From NCBI RefSeq assembly GCF_030252185.1, contig NZ_CP126970.1, positions 1,178,001 to 1,242,000 of the forward strand: DNA of 64,000 bases. The letters run 5' to 3'. Made by a program: the position numbers and the translations under genes. Under the pieces are notes generated by a model. The model searched no databases. It had not been told where the DNA came from and saw only the letters and a program-made list of their open reading frames with translations. Source of the DNA: Corynebacterium suedekumii (GTDB lineage: Bacteria; Actinomycetota; Actinomycetes; Mycobacteriales; Mycobacteriaceae). Positions 28,265 to 37,163 of this stretch are shown here, one piece after another. Position 1 is the stretch's first letter. Every line of letters starts with the position of its first letter.

Positions 28265-28277
28265 GGCGTCGATACGC
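28265..28277 (-). repeat. 13-base element GCGTATCGACGCC, copy 4 (reverse)
   Basis: Intergenic exact copy on the minus strand. Its GCGTCGA pairs with TCGACGC eleven to seventeen bases downstream, forming a hairpin ahead of a T-rich stretch (TGTTTTGTTTT). It may be the terminator of the L,D-transpeptidase gene. Confidence 0.65.
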
Positions 28278-28299
28278 ATGTCGACGCTCCGGGGGTGTT

Positions 28300-28328
28300 T
28301 TGTTTTCCGGCCCCGGTGCAGGTAGAAT
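28300..28328 (+). promoter_or_regulatory. Promoter of infA
   Basis: TTGTTT (28300-28305), a 17-base spacer and TAGAAT (28323-28328) fit a housekeeping sigma promoter well. About 90 bases of leader follow, with a hairpin GTGCCG/CGGCAC (28387-28406) just before the ribosome binding site GGAGGA. Confidence 0.7.
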
Positions 28329-28422
28329 GTCGCTTTGGTGTATGTGCGCCTGCGCATGCGCCAGCAGTAGGCCTGTAAATATGCAGGTGCCGCACTGAAA
28401 CGGCACCAGGAATGTGGAGGAT

Positions 28423-28641
28423 ATGGCTAAGGAAGGCGCAATTGAGGTTGAGGGTCGCATCGTCGAACCCCTGCCGAACGCAATGTTCCGTGTCGAGCTC
28501 GACAACGGACACAAGGTTCTCGCTCACATCAGTGGCAAGATGCGCCAGCACTACATCCGTATCCTCCCCGAGGATCGCGTCGTTGTGGAGCTGTCTCCGT
28601 ACGACCTGACCCGCGGTCGCATCGTCTACCGCTACAAGTAA
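28423..28641 (+). CDS. infA: Translation initiation factor IF-1
   Basis: A 72-residue S1-like OB-fold protein that occupies the A site during initiation. The sequence [19 protein letters not shown] and [20 protein letters not shown] are diagnostic. GTGGAGGA lies before the ATG. In many bacteria rpmJ follows; I could not find it in the 200 bases to rpsM. Confidence 0.97.
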   Translation: MAKEGAIEVEGRIVEPLPNAMFRVELDNGHKVLAHISGKMRQHYIRILPEDRVVVELSPYDLTRGRIVYRYK

Positions 28642-28841
28642 GAACCATTCGCCTCCCTGCTCCACCGCGTGCGAGGGGGCTGCATTCCATGCGGCTCCGG
28701 CACGTCCACTCACCTTCGGCCACGGTGGCTGAAGCCCCACGGAACACGGTCCATCGTCCGGTCATCGGTCCGGGCAAAGCACCGCCTGGTGGGGACGAGC
28801 AGGGAGAAAACCACCGTAACAACCCGAAAGGTACGTACCAC
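28642..28841 (+). other. Gap between infA and rpsM without a gene
   Basis: Two hundred bases with no supportable gene. The expected small rpmJ (37 residues, with a zinc-binding Cys-Cys-Cys-His set) was looked for and not seen in the sense frames. The end carries a GGTACGTACC palindrome (28830-28839) just before rpsM; the function is unclear. Confidence 0.5.
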
Positions 28842-29210
28842 ATGGCACGTCTTGCTGGTGTTGATCTTCCGCGCAACAAGCGCATGGAGGTCGCACTCAC
28901 CTACATCTACGGCATCGGCCCCGCCCGTGCCGCCAAGCTGCTCGAAGAGACTGGCATCTCTCCCGATCTGCGCACCGACAACCTGTCCGATGACCAGGTT
29001 GCCGCTCTCCGTGACGTCATCGAAGCCACCTGGAAGGTCGAGGGTGACCTCCGCCGCGAGGTTCAGGCTGACATCCGTCGCAAGATTGAAATCGGCTCCT
29101 ACCAGGGTCTGCGCCACCGTCGTGGCCTGCCCGTCCGGGGCCAGCGCACCAAGACCAACGCTCGTACGCGTAAGGGTCCGAAGAAGACGATCGCCGGAAA
29201 GAAGAAGTAA
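28842..29210 (+). CDS. rpsM: 30S ribosomal protein S13
   Basis: S13 links the head to the large subunit and contacts tRNA. The 122-residue product begins [20 protein letters not shown] and has the helix-hairpin-helix [18 protein letters not shown] and the [20 protein letters not shown] motif. First gene of the alpha operon; ATG 28842 fits homologs, whereas the frame upstream is open but unrelated. Confidence 0.98.
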   Translation: MARLAGVDLPRNKRMEVALTYIYGIGPARAAKLLEETGISPDLRTDNLSDDQVAALRDVIEATWKVEGDLRREVQADIRRKIEIGSYQGLRHRRGLPVRGQRTKTNARTRKGPKKTIAGKKK

Positions 29211-29213
29211 ACC

Positions 29214-29618
29214 ATGCCTCCGAAGACACGCTCTGGCGCGCGCCGTACCGGCCGTCGCGTCGTAAAGAAGAACGTGGCCCAGGGCCACGCCTACATCAAG
29301 TCCACCTTCAACAACACCATCGTGTCCATCACCGACACCAACGGTGCTGTCATCTCCTGGGCCTCCTCCGGCCACGTCGGGTTCAAGGGCTCCCGTAAGT
29401 CCACCCCGTTCGCTGCGCAGATGGCCGCCGAGTCCGCCGCCCGCAAGGCGATGGATCACGGCATGAAGAAGGTTGACGTGTTCGTCAAGGGTCCGGGCTC
29501 CGGCCGCGAGACCGCCATCCGTTCCCTCCAGGCCGCCGGCCTCGAGGTGTCCTCGATCTCGGACGTGACTCCGCAGCCGCACAACGGCTGCCGTCCGCCG
29601 AAGCGTCGTCGCGTTTAA
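29214..29618 (+). CDS. rpsK: 30S ribosomal protein S11
   Basis: S11 sits on the platform near the E site. The 134-residue product shows [17 protein letters not shown] and the C-terminal [15 protein letters not shown], both strongly conserved. Starts three bases after rpsM and precedes rpsD by 27 bases with a GAGGAAAGGAAAGG binding stretch. Confidence 0.98.
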   Translation: MPPKTRSGARRTGRRVVKKNVAQGHAYIKSTFNNTIVSITDTNGAVISWASSGHVGFKGSRKSTPFAAQMAAESAARKAMDHGMKKVDVFVKGPGSGRETAIRSLQAAGLEVSSISDVTPQPHNGCRPPKRRRV

Positions 29619-29645
29619 TCAAGAGGAAAGGAAAGGAAACTTACA

Positions 29646-30251
29646 ATGGCTCGTTACACCGGCCCCGTTACCCGTAAGTCCCGCCGCCTCCGCGTCGACC
29701 TCGTCGGCGGAGACATGGCATTCGAGCGTCGCCCCTACCCGCCGGGTCAGGCTGGCCGCGCCCGTATCAAGGAGTCCGAGTACCTCCTCCAGCTGCAGGA
29801 GAAGCAGAAGGCCCGCTTCACCTACGGCGTCATGGAGAAGCAGTTCCGCCGCTACTACGCCGAGGCGAACCGTCGTCCCGGCAAGACCGGCGACAACCTG
29901 CTCGTCCTCCTGGAGTCCCGTCTGGACAACGTCGTCTACCGCGCAGGTCTGGCACGCACCCGCCGCCAGGCCCGTCAGCTGGTCTCCCACGGTCACTTCA
30001 CCGTGAACGGCAAGCGCGTCAACGTCCCGTCCTTCCGGGTCTCCCAGTACGACATCATCGATGTCCGGGAGAAGTCCCGGAAGATGATCTGGTTCGAAGA
30101 GGCCCAGGACAACCTCGTCGACTCCGTCGTCCCGGCCTGGCTGCAGGTCGTTCCGTCCACCCTGCGCATCCTCGTGCACCAGCTGCCCGAGCGCGCCCAG
30201 ATCGACGTTCCGCTGCAGGAGCAGCTCATCGTCGAGCTCTACTCGAAGTAA
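29646..30251 (+). CDS. rpsD: 30S ribosomal protein S4
   Basis: S4 nucleates small-subunit assembly and affects decoding accuracy; in E. coli it represses the alpha operon. The 201-residue product has the S4 RNA-binding domain (SRLDNVVYRAGLARTRRQAR, then VSHGHFTVNGKRVNVPS). No zinc-binding cysteines at the N-terminus, so it is the zinc-free type. A palindromic CCGGCACGCGTGCCGG hairpin (30264-30279) lies in the gap before rpoA. Confidence 0.98.
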   Translation: MARYTGPVTRKSRRLRVDLVGGDMAFERRPYPPGQAGRARIKESEYLLQLQEKQKARFTYGVMEKQFRRYYAEANRRPGKTGDNLLVLLESRLDNVVYRAGLARTRRQARQLVSHGHFTVNGKRVNVPSFRVSQYDIIDVREKSRKMIWFEEAQDNLVDSVVPAWLQVVPSTLRILVHQLPERAQIDVPLQEQLIVELYSK

Positions 30252-30356
30252 CCCTTCCGCCGGCCGGCACGCGTGCCGGTCACGGGAATCTTCACCCCCT
30301 CGCAATCCTCATTCCGACCGACGTCAAATAGCGGGCGTCGACTCAAGGAGAGTTCC

Positions 30357-31372
30357 ATGCTTATTTCCCAGCGCCCCTCGCTCACCGAGGAGTACATCGA
30401 TTCCGCTCGTTCCCGGTTCGTCATCGAGCCGCTCGAGCCCGGTTTCGGCTACACCCTCGGCAACTCGCTGCGCCGGACCCTGCTGTCGTCCATCCCGGGC
30501 GCAGCCGTCACCTCCATCAAGATTGACGGTGTGCTCCATGAGTTCACCACCATCAACGGCATGAAGGAAGACGTCTCCGAGGTCATCCTCAACATCAAGG
30601 GTCTGGTCCTGTCCTCCGACTCCGACGAGCCGGTGGTCATGTACCTGAGCAAGGAAGGCCTGGAGAGGTCACCGCCGGCGACATCCAGCCGCCGGCCGGT
30701 GTGGAGATCCACAACCCGGATCTGCACATCGCGACCCTCAACGAGAACGCCAAGCTCGACATCGAGCTCATCGTGGAGCGTGGCCGCGGCTACGTTCCGG
30801 CGGCCACCACCGCCGGCGGAGGCGACATCGGCCGGATCCCGGTCGACCAGATCTACTCCCCGGTGCTGAAGGTCAGCTACAAGGTCGAGGCCACCCGTGT
30901 CGAACAGCGCACGGACTTCGACAAGCTGATCATCGACGTTGAGACCAAGAACTCCATCACCGCCCGCGACGCCGTCGCATCGGCGGGCAAGACCCTCGTC
31001 GAGCTCTTCGGCCTCGCCCGTGAGCTCAACACCGCCGCCGAAGGCATCGAGATCGGCCCCTCCCCGCAGGAGACCGAGTACATCGCCGCCTACGGCATGC
31101 CGATCGAGGACCTGAACTTCTCCGTTCGTTCGTACAACTGCCTGAAGCGTCAGGAGATCCACACCGTCGGTGAGCTCGCAGAGTGCACCGAGTCGGACCT
31201 GCTGGACATCCGCAACTTCGGTCAGAAGTCCATCAACGAAGTGAAGATCAAGCTCTCCGGCCTGGGTCTGACCCTGAAGGACGCCCCCGAGGATTTCGAC
31301 CCCTCCACCCTGGAGGGCTACGACGCTGAGACCGGCGATTTCGTCGACACCGACGCGGAAGATTCCGAGTAG
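30357..31372 (+). CDS. rpoA: RNA polymerase alpha subunit, split by a one-base loss
   Basis: Alpha forms the polymerase assembly platform and its C-terminal domain contacts promoter DNA and activators. From ATG 30357 the frame encodes [20 protein letters not shown] to [10 protein letters not shown], then leaves frame at about 30658-30660. The rest ([20 protein letters not shown] onward) reads in another frame to 31372. Adding one C in GGCC(C)TGGAGAGG restores a normal 338-residue alpha, including the CTD ([20 protein letters not shown]). Because alpha is essential, a sequencing or assembly error is by far the likeliest cause. AAGGAGAG precedes the start. Confidence 0.95.
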
Positions 31373-31417
31373 AACGCCCACCCGCGCTCACCACACATGT
31401 AATCGAGGAGTACCAAC

Positions 31418-32005
31418 ATGCCTACCCCTAAGAAGGGCGCCCGTCTCGGCGGCTCCGCGCAGCACCAGAAGAGGATCCTGTCCAACCTGGCTGCGTCGCT
31501 GATCGAGCACGGCGCAATCAAGACCACCGACTCCAAGGCCAAGGCCCTGCGTCCCTACGTGGAGAAGATCATCACCAAGGCCAAGGACGGCTCCGTCGCC
31601 GCCCGCCGCCAGGTGCTGGCCGACGTCCCGCAGAAGGACGTCGTCGCCTACCTCTTCAACGAGCTGGCCCCGAAGTTCGAGAACCGTGCCGGTGGTTACA
31701 CCCGCATCATCAAGCTCGAGAACCGCGCCGGTGACAACGCCCCGATGTCCCAGATCTCCCTCGTTCTCGAGGAGACCGTGAGCACCGAGGCCACCCGTGC
31801 CACCCGCGCCGCCGCCTCCAAGAAGGCTGCTGCCGAGGAGGCTCCGGCTGAGGAGACCAAGGCCGAGGAGACCACCGCCGACACCGCCGCTGACGCCACC
31901 GAGCCGAACGAGGGCGACGTCGAGGCCGAGGCTCCGGCTCAGCCGGAGTCCGCTGCCGAGGAGTCCGCCGAGGCCAAGGCTGACGAGAAGGCTGACGAGA
32001 AGTAG
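31418..32005 (+). CDS. rplQ: 50S ribosomal protein L17 with long acidic tail
   Basis: L17 lies near the tunnel exit. Residues 1-120 are a normal L17 ([40 protein letters not shown]). The remaining 75 residues are an Ala/Glu/Thr-rich, low-complexity acidic tail, probably disordered, longer than the short tails of most bacterial L17 proteins. A textbook terminator follows, ending the alpha operon. Confidence 0.97.
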   Translation: MPTPKKGARLGGSAQHQKRILSNLAASLIEHGAIKTTDSKAKALRPYVEKIITKAKDGSVAARRQVLADVPQKDVVAYLFNELAPKFENRAGGYTRIIKLENRAGDNAPMSQISLVLEETVSTEATRATRAAASKKAAAEEAPAEETKAEETTADTAADATEPNEGDVEAEAPAQPESAAEESAEAKADEKADEK

Positions 32006-32037
32006 CTCTCCCCGCACACCTCAGTTCGCTGAGTCGA

Positions 32038-32080
32038 CCGCACCCGTCCCGCACACCGCGGGGTGGGTGCGGTTTTCTCT
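32038..32080 (+). terminator. Rho-independent terminator after rplQ
   Basis: CCGCACCC (32038-32045) pairs with GGGTGCGG (32065-32072), with a CCCGC/GCGGG inner stem, directly followed by TTTTCTCT. This is the clearest intrinsic terminator in the window. Confidence 0.92.
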
Positions 32081-32108
32081 GTGCACCACCCGGTATCGTG
32101 AACCCACC

Positions 32109-32981
32109 ATGACTACCGATCCCCTCCGCCTGCGCCTCGACCTGGCCTATGACGGCACCGACTTCCACGGTTGGGCCCGGCAGGCGCCGCAGGACGGCGT
32201 GGAACTCCGCACGGTGCAGGCGGTGCTGGAGGACGCGCTGTCGCGCATCCTGCGTATCGACGCCGCCCTCACCGTCGCCGGCCGCACCGACGCCGGCGTC
32301 CACGCCGCCGGCCAGGTCGCGCACCTTGATGTGCCCGCCGACCGTCTCGAGCAGCGGTCCATCGACGGCGACCCCGCCCGTCTGGTCCGGCGCCTGGGCC
32401 GACTTCTGCCCGAGGATGTGCGGGTGCACGACGTGACGATCGCCCCGCCCGGCTTCGACGCCCGTTTCTCCGCCCTGCGCCGCCACTACGTCTACCGCGT
32501 GACCACCCACCCGCGGGGCGCGCTGCCGAGCCGGGCCCGGGACACCACGGCGTGGCCGAAACCCGTCGACGTCGATGCGATGCAGGCGGCCGCGGACGTC
32601 CTCGTCGGCCTCCATGACTTCGCGGCGTTCTGCCGGGCGAAGCCGCACGCCACCACGGTGCGTGATCTGCAGGCGTTCACCTGGCATGACGTGTCCACCC
32701 CGGCGGAGCCGCAGCTCTACGAGGCGTACGTCACCGCGGACGCCTTCTGCTGGTCCATGGTCCGCTCCCTCGTGGGCACGTGCCTGGCGGTGGGGGAGGG
32801 CCGCCGGGGGGCCTCGTTCGCCGGCGAGCTTCTCGACGAACGCGTGCGTTCCTCCCGCGTCCCCGTCGCCGCCGCCCGGGGTCTGAGTCTCGTCGGGGTG
32901 GACTACCCGGCGGACGAGGAGCTGGCGGCCCGTGCGATGGTCACCCGGGACCGGCGGGACATTCCGGAGCGTTCGGGCTAG
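32109..32981 (+). CDS. truA: tRNA pseudouridine(38-40) synthase TruA
   Basis: Makes pseudouridine at positions 38, 39 and 40 in the anticodon arm. The 290-residue product has the N-terminal [16 protein letters not shown] and the catalytic aspartate in [10 protein letters not shown] (Asp61). Downstream are the second-half motifs [10 protein letters not shown] and [17 protein letters not shown]. The ATG at 32109 fits homologs. truA after rplQ is standard order. Confidence 0.95.
   Translation: MTTDPLRLRLDLAYDGTDFHGWARQAPQDGVELRTVQAVLEDALSRILRIDAALTVAGRTDAGVHAAGQVAHLDVPADRLEQRSIDGDPARLVRRLGRLLPEDVRVHDVTIAPPGFDARFSALRRHYVYRVTTHPRGALPSRARDTTAWPKPVDVDAMQAAADVLVGLHDFAAFCRAKPHATTVRDLQAFTWHDVSTPAEPQLYEAYVTADAFCWSMVRSLVGTCLAVGEGRRGASFAGELLDERVRSSRVPVAAARGLSLVGVDYPADEELAARAMVTRDRRDIPERSG
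32252..32264 (+). repeat. 13-base element GCGTATCGACGCC, copy 5
   Basis: Exact copy inside truA, encoding part of LRIDAA. Confidence 0.55.
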
Positions 32982-33079
32982 GCGAGCCGAGCCGGTGGTG
33001 TCAGGGTCGTTGGTTACACTCTGTTCTGTCATTCAGTACGACTGAACCTTAATGAAATCTGAGAAGGCGGTGGCCGAGG

Positions 33080-35413
33080 GTGGACCTGCTCCAGGCGGTG
33101 CTCATCACGGCGCTGGTGTTCACCGTGCCCGGAGCCGCCCTCGCCTGGGTCTCCGGTCTCCGCCTGCCCTGGGCCCTGGCCTCCTCGATCCCGGTGAGCT
33201 TCGGCACCTTCGGGCTGGTCGGCTGGCTGCTCGGCGTCATCGGCTGGCGCTTCGACACCCCCTCCTACCTGCTCATCTACGCCGGCCTGTTCCTCCTGGC
33301 CGTCGTGTGGAGGCTCGGGTTCATGCTCGTCGGACGACGTCGGCACCGTCCGGTTCCGGCAGTCGAGTCTGAGGCGGAAGCGGAACCCTCGGAACCGGTG
33401 GAGGCGGTGCCGGAGACTCCGGCGGGGTCCACGGCGGCGTCGATACGCGGGGAGGGGGAGAACCGCCGGGAAGGCGGCATCCTCGACCCCGCCTGGCTGT
33501 TGCCCGCCGCGGGCGTGTTCACCGGCATCTGGCTGTTCCTGTCCCAGGGATTCCGTTTCCTCGAGATGGCGCCGGGGCAGCTGGAGAACATCGTCCAGGG
33601 CTGGGACGTGCACTGGCATGCGTCGATGGTCCGCTGGATCATGGACGAGGGCATCGCCGACCCCACCCGCATGGGCGAGCTGCGCAACATCGAGACCGCC
33701 GCCGACCTCTACTACCCGTCGGCCTGGCACACCGGTGCGTACCTCGCCGCCGACCTGGTCGGGCTGAGTCCCATCGCCGCGATCAACATGACCAGCATCG
33801 TGCTGCCGGGCATGGCGCTGCCGCTGTCCGCGGCGATGATCGCCTGGAAGATGGTGGGCAACCGCGGGCTGACCGCCCAGCTGGCGGCCGGCATCGCGGG
33901 TATCGCGATCTTCGCCTCGCCGGTGCTCATGTGGATCGGCACCTACGTCGGCGCCTGGCCCTACCTCGGGGCCATCGCCGTCAGCGGCACCGTCCTCGCC
34001 CTGTTCATGCACGTGCCCTACCGGCCGATCGCCGCCTTCGCCGCCGCGGTGTCCTTCACCGGTCTGGTGCAGCTGCACCCCTCGGCGGTGACCATCCTGC
34101 TCATGGTGCTGGCGCTGTGGTGGCTGTTCCACCTCGTGTGGGCACCCGCCCGCCGGTACACCTCCGTCGCCGGGAAGATCGGCGCCCGGTTCCGGGATCT
34201 CGGCTGGCTGGCACTGGCCGGTGGCGTGGGCACCGTCGTCCTCCTGCCGCAGCTGCTGTCCGGGTCGGAGGCCACCGAGGAGGTCTCCTCCTTCACCGCG
34301 TACGAGGACGTCACCCGCGAGGAATCGTGGCTGAAATCCATCTACATGCAGACCCGGCACATCGACGCCTTCCCCGATTTCGACCCGACCCTGCTGCTGT
34401 GGCTGGCGGGCATCGGCGGCGTGGCGCTGATCCTGTGGCGTCGCAACCTGTGGGCCCCGATCTTCTACGGCCTGAGCGTCTGGCTGACCGCCAACTCCCT
34501 CATGCCGTTCGCCGAGCCGTGGAACGAGTGGCTCGACATCATCGGCTCGCTGCACTACTCCACGGCCCACCGCCTGGTCATGCCGGTGGCACTGTTCACC
34601 TTCGCCGCCGCCGGCGTCGGCGTGGCCGTGATCATCCGCCTGCTCAGCCTCGCTCCGGTGAAGAAGTGGGCACCGTGGACCACGGTCGTCTCGATCATCC
34701 TCGGGCTGGTCGCCGGCTGGGGCACGGTCCGGTGGGCCACCGCCGACGAGGTCCTCGAGGGTGCGGAATGGGGCATCAACGGCCCGCGTCTCGACGGCCG
34801 GATGGTCTCCGACGTCGACCTGCGCGCCTTCGACTGGCTGGCACAACAGCCCGGCGCCTACGACGGACTCATCATGGGTGAGCCCGCCGACGGCCACGGC
34901 TGGATGTACGCCTACAACTCCCTGCCCTCGGTCATGCGGCACTACCTGTGGCCCGACGCCAAACCCGGCACGGACACGGAGCTGCTCTACTGGCACGGCG
35001 ACCTCCTCGGCGTGGGAAACAACGACGACCCCGAGCAGACCAACACCGTCGACCAGGCGGCGAAGGACCTCGACGTCAGGTTCTTCTATGTCTCCCCGTG
35101 GAACTTCTGGGACTTCCAGGAACCGCACCTGCCGCTCATCGACGGCCTGTGGCTCACCCCGGGTGTCACGCCCGTCTACCGGGAGGCCAACGTCGCCATC
35201 TTCGCCGTCAACGAGGCCTTCACCGACGCCGAGATCGAGCAGATGCGCGCCCCGGGCAACTCCCCGGAACCGCTCCCGCCGCTGCCGACCGACGAGACCG
35301 GTGCGGAGACGATCCACCGGCCCACCAAGCCTGACCTGGGTGGACCCAACCCGCTGCAGACCCCGGGAAACCCGGACACTCCTCCGGTTGAGATACCTGC
35401 CACCCGGCCTTAG
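33080..35413 (+). CDS. Large polytopic membrane protein (DUF6541/GT-C-like)
   Basis: A 777-residue integral membrane protein starting at GTG 33080 (MDLLQAVLITALVFTVPGAA). It has about four N-terminal helices, a charged loop rich in Glu and Pro (about residues 95-140), then further helices up to about 555, and a large C-terminal domain outside the membrane. It resembles the actinobacterial DUF6541 family; the overall plan is like GT-C glycosyltransferases, so a role in cell-envelope glycan or lipid glycosylation is possible but not shown. eccB starts 44 bases downstream. Confidence 0.72.
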   Translation: MDLLQAVLITALVFTVPGAALAWVSGLRLPWALASSIPVSFGTFGLVGWLLGVIGWRFDTPSYLLIYAGLFLLAVVWRLGFMLVGRRRHRPVPAVESEAEAEPSEPVEAVPETPAGSTAASIRGEGENRREGGILDPAWLLPAAGVFTGIWLFLSQGFRFLEMAPGQLENIVQGWDVHWHASMVRWIMDEGIADPTRMGELRNIETAADLYYPSAWHTGAYLAADLVGLSPIAAINMTSIVLPGMALPLSAAMIAWKMVGNRGLTAQLAAGIAGIAIFASPVLMWIGTYVGAWPYLGAIAVSGTVLALFMHVPYRPIAAFAAAVSFTGLVQLHPSAVTILLMVLALWWLFHLVWAPARRYTSVAGKIGARFRDLGWLALAGGVGTVVLLPQLLSGSEATEEVSSFTAYEDVTREESWLKSIYMQTRHIDAFPDFDPTLLLWLAGIGGVALILWRRNLWAPIFYGLSVWLTANSLMPFAEPWNEWLDIIGSLHYSTAHRLVMPVALFTFAAAGVGVAVIIRLLSLAPVKKWAPWTTVVSIILGLVAGWGTVRWATADEVLEGAEWGINGPRLDGRMVSDVDLRAFDWLAQQPGAYDGLIMGEPADGHGWMYAYNSLPSVMRHYLWPDAKPGTDTELLYWHGDLLGVGNNDDPEQTNTVDQAAKDLDVRFFYVSPWNFWDFQEPHLPLIDGLWLTPGVTPVYREANVAIFAVNEAFTDAEIEQMRAPGNSPEPLPPLPTDETGAETIHRPTKPDLGGPNPLQTPGNPDTPPVEIPATRP
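33436..33448 (-). repeat. 13-base element GCGTATCGACGCC, copy 6 (reverse)
   Basis: Exact copy inside the charged loop of the large membrane protein gene (encoding AASIR). Confidence 0.55.
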
Positions 35414-35457
35414 GCTCACGGGGAACCAACCGCGCTAGTCATCAAGGGGGAGATGGC

Positions 35458-36699
35458 GTGAGTTCTCCAGTGCTGCCCACCACCAGGGCACAGGTGTCGG
35501 GGCACCGCTTCCTGCAACGCCGCGTCGAACACGGCCTCGTGCTCGGCGACATCCGCATGATCCACGACCCGTTGGGGGCCCGGCGCCGGGCGATGATCTT
35601 CGGGCTCGTCGCCGTGGTCCTCATCGGACTCGGCGCCGGCCTCATGGCGTGGTTGCGTCCCGCCGCCGACCCGGGTGGGGACGCCCCGATCCTGCAGACC
35701 GCCGACGGCGCCCTGTTCGTCCGCGTGGACGACACCGTCCACCCGGTGGCCAACCTCGCCTCCGCCCGGCTCATCGCCGGCGAACCCGCCGAGCCCGCCC
35801 GGATCGCCGACCACCTGCTCGCCGGCCTCAACCGGGGTGCCCCGGTGGGCATCCATCCCGCCCCGACCCTGCTGGCCGGGGAGAGCGGGCACGATCCCGC
35901 CTGGTCGGTGTGCTCCGACCCGGACGGGGTCACGGTGCTGGCCGGCGCAGAGACCTCGCCGCTGGGTGGTCACCGCGGTGTGCTGGCCGTCGGGGCGGAC
36001 CGCGACTGGGTGCTCACCACCACGGGTCGGGCCGAACTCCCGCCCGCCGGCAGCCCCGAGGGCCGGGTCATCCGCCGCGCCCTGGGCATCACCGCCGACA
36101 CCCCACGCTGGCGACCCCCGGTCGAGGTCCTGACGGCGGTCACCGAGCTGACCCCGCTGCGCCCACCTGCGGACCTCCCGCACGCCCTCCTGGACACGGG
36201 AACACAGACCTGGGCACAGACGCCCGCGGGCATCACCCCGGTCACCGACGTGCAGGCCGAGATCCTCACCGGCATGGGGGTGCGCACCCGCACCGTGGCA
36301 CCCGAGGACACCGCCTCGCTTGCCGACGCCCCCGCGTTCCCCGGCCTGCCCGCCATCGCACCGATGTGGGTCGACCCGCAGGTGGTCACCGTCTGCGTCG
36401 GCGGAGACGGTGGCACGACCACCTTGCCGCCTGAGCTGGAGACACCGGCACCGGTACTGCTGCCCGGTGACGGCATCGCCGACCAGTTCATCGGCCTCAC
36501 CGAGGGTGCCCGTGCGGTGAGCACCGGCCACGGCCACCACGTCATCGACGCCACAGGCCTGCGCCACGAGGTACCGGACCGGGCGGCCCTGGCCGCCCTG
36601 GGCCTGCCGGAACCGGTGCCCGCCCCGTGGGACATCATCCGGCTGCTGCCGGAGGGCGCCCGGCTGGACGCGGAGGCCGCGCGGACGTCCACCCACTGA
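35458..36699 (+). CDS. eccB: ESX-4 type VII secretion protein EccB
   Basis: EccB is a core component of the ESX membrane complex, with one helix and a large outer domain. The 413-residue product begins LPTTRAQVSGHRFLQRRVEH and has its single membrane segment (FGLVAVVLIGLGAGLMAWLR) at about residues 49-68. The outer domain has the single cysteine pair expected of the family (Cys145 region and Cys in VTVCVGGDG). GTG start with AAGGGGGA upstream. Order matches Rv3450c of M. tuberculosis ESX-4. Confidence 0.93.
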   Translation: MSSPVLPTTRAQVSGHRFLQRRVEHGLVLGDIRMIHDPLGARRRAMIFGLVAVVLIGLGAGLMAWLRPAADPGGDAPILQTADGALFVRVDDTVHPVANLASARLIAGEPAEPARIADHLLAGLNRGAPVGIHPAPTLLAGESGHDPAWSVCSDPDGVTVLAGAETSPLGGHRGVLAVGADRDWVLTTTGRAELPPAGSPEGRVIRRALGITADTPRWRPPVEVLTAVTELTPLRPPADLPHALLDTGTQTWAQTPAGITPVTDVQAEILTGMGVRTRTVAPEDTASLADAPAFPGLPAIAPMWVDPQVVTVCVGGDGGTTTLPPELETPAPVLLPGDGIADQFIGLTEGARAVSTGHGHHVIDATGLRHEVPDRAALAALGLPEPVPAPWDIIRLLPEGARLDAEAARTSTH

Positions 36700-36734
36700 C
36701 GGGAACCTCGAGGGGGTTGAACCGTTAAATATTC

Positions 36735-37163
36735 ATGGCGACAATGCGGCAGATGGTCTCGGAGCGGGTGGACCGGCTCTCCGAGACCCACGCCCAGTCG
36801 AAGAAGGGGAAGTACGGTTTCCTCGTCCGCCCGCTCACCCTCGCCCTCGGCTGGACGGTGTTCATCGTCGGCCTCATCACCATCCCGCTGCCCGGGCAGG
36901 GATGGCTGACCACCTTCCTCGGCGTGGGCATCCTCTCCCTCGAGGTGACATGGGCCCACGACCTGCTGCACTGGGCAGTGCGGCTCTACGACCGCTTCTT
37001 CGCCTGGTTCCGTCGGCAGCCCCAGAGCACTCGCATCGTGCTGGTCACGCTGCTCATCCTGGTGATCTGGGTGATCTTCGCCGGCATCATTTACGGCGCG
37101 TGGCGGGCCGGGACGCTCGACTTCCTCACCCCGTACGCCGCGGAGATCGGCCTGGAGCGCTGA
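36735..37163 (+). CDS. TIGR02611-family small membrane protein
   Basis: A 142-residue protein with three hydrophobic segments (LALGWTVFIVGLITIPLPGQ, a short one near residue 65, and VLVTLLILVIWVIFAGIIYG). It belongs to the actinobacterial TIGR02611 family of unknown function. A GGGAACCT box (36704-36711) lies upstream, but there is no matching GTCCAAC box at 16 bases, so I do not call an ECF promoter here. Its 3' end overlaps the convergent mycP gene by 38 bases. Confidence 0.75.
   Translation: MATMRQMVSERVDRLSETHAQSKKGKYGFLVRPLTLALGWTVFIVGLITIPLPGQGWLTTFLGVGILSLEVTWAHDLLHWAVRLYDRFFAWFRRQPQSTRIVLVTLLILVIWVIFAGIIYGAWRAGTLDFLTPYAAEIGLER

Noticed and set aside
28642..28841. Possible rpmJ between infA and rpsM
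   Set aside because: No 37-residue frame with the L36 pattern of cysteines, histidine and basic residues could be found.
30650..30670. Programmed frameshift in rpoA
   Set aside because: No slippery heptamer or downstream structure stands out, and no alpha subunit is known to use frameshifting; a lost base is simpler.
33029..35419. 796-residue open frame on the minus strand opposite the large membrane protein
   Set aside because: Low-complexity Gly/Arg/Asp-rich translation typical of the antisense of a GC-rich gene; the plus strand encodes a coherent membrane protein.
36704..36729. ECF-type promoter before the TIGR02611 gene
   Set aside because: GGGAACCT is present, but at 16 bases the -10 position reads TTAAATAT, not GTCCAACA, so it does not match the esxU pair.
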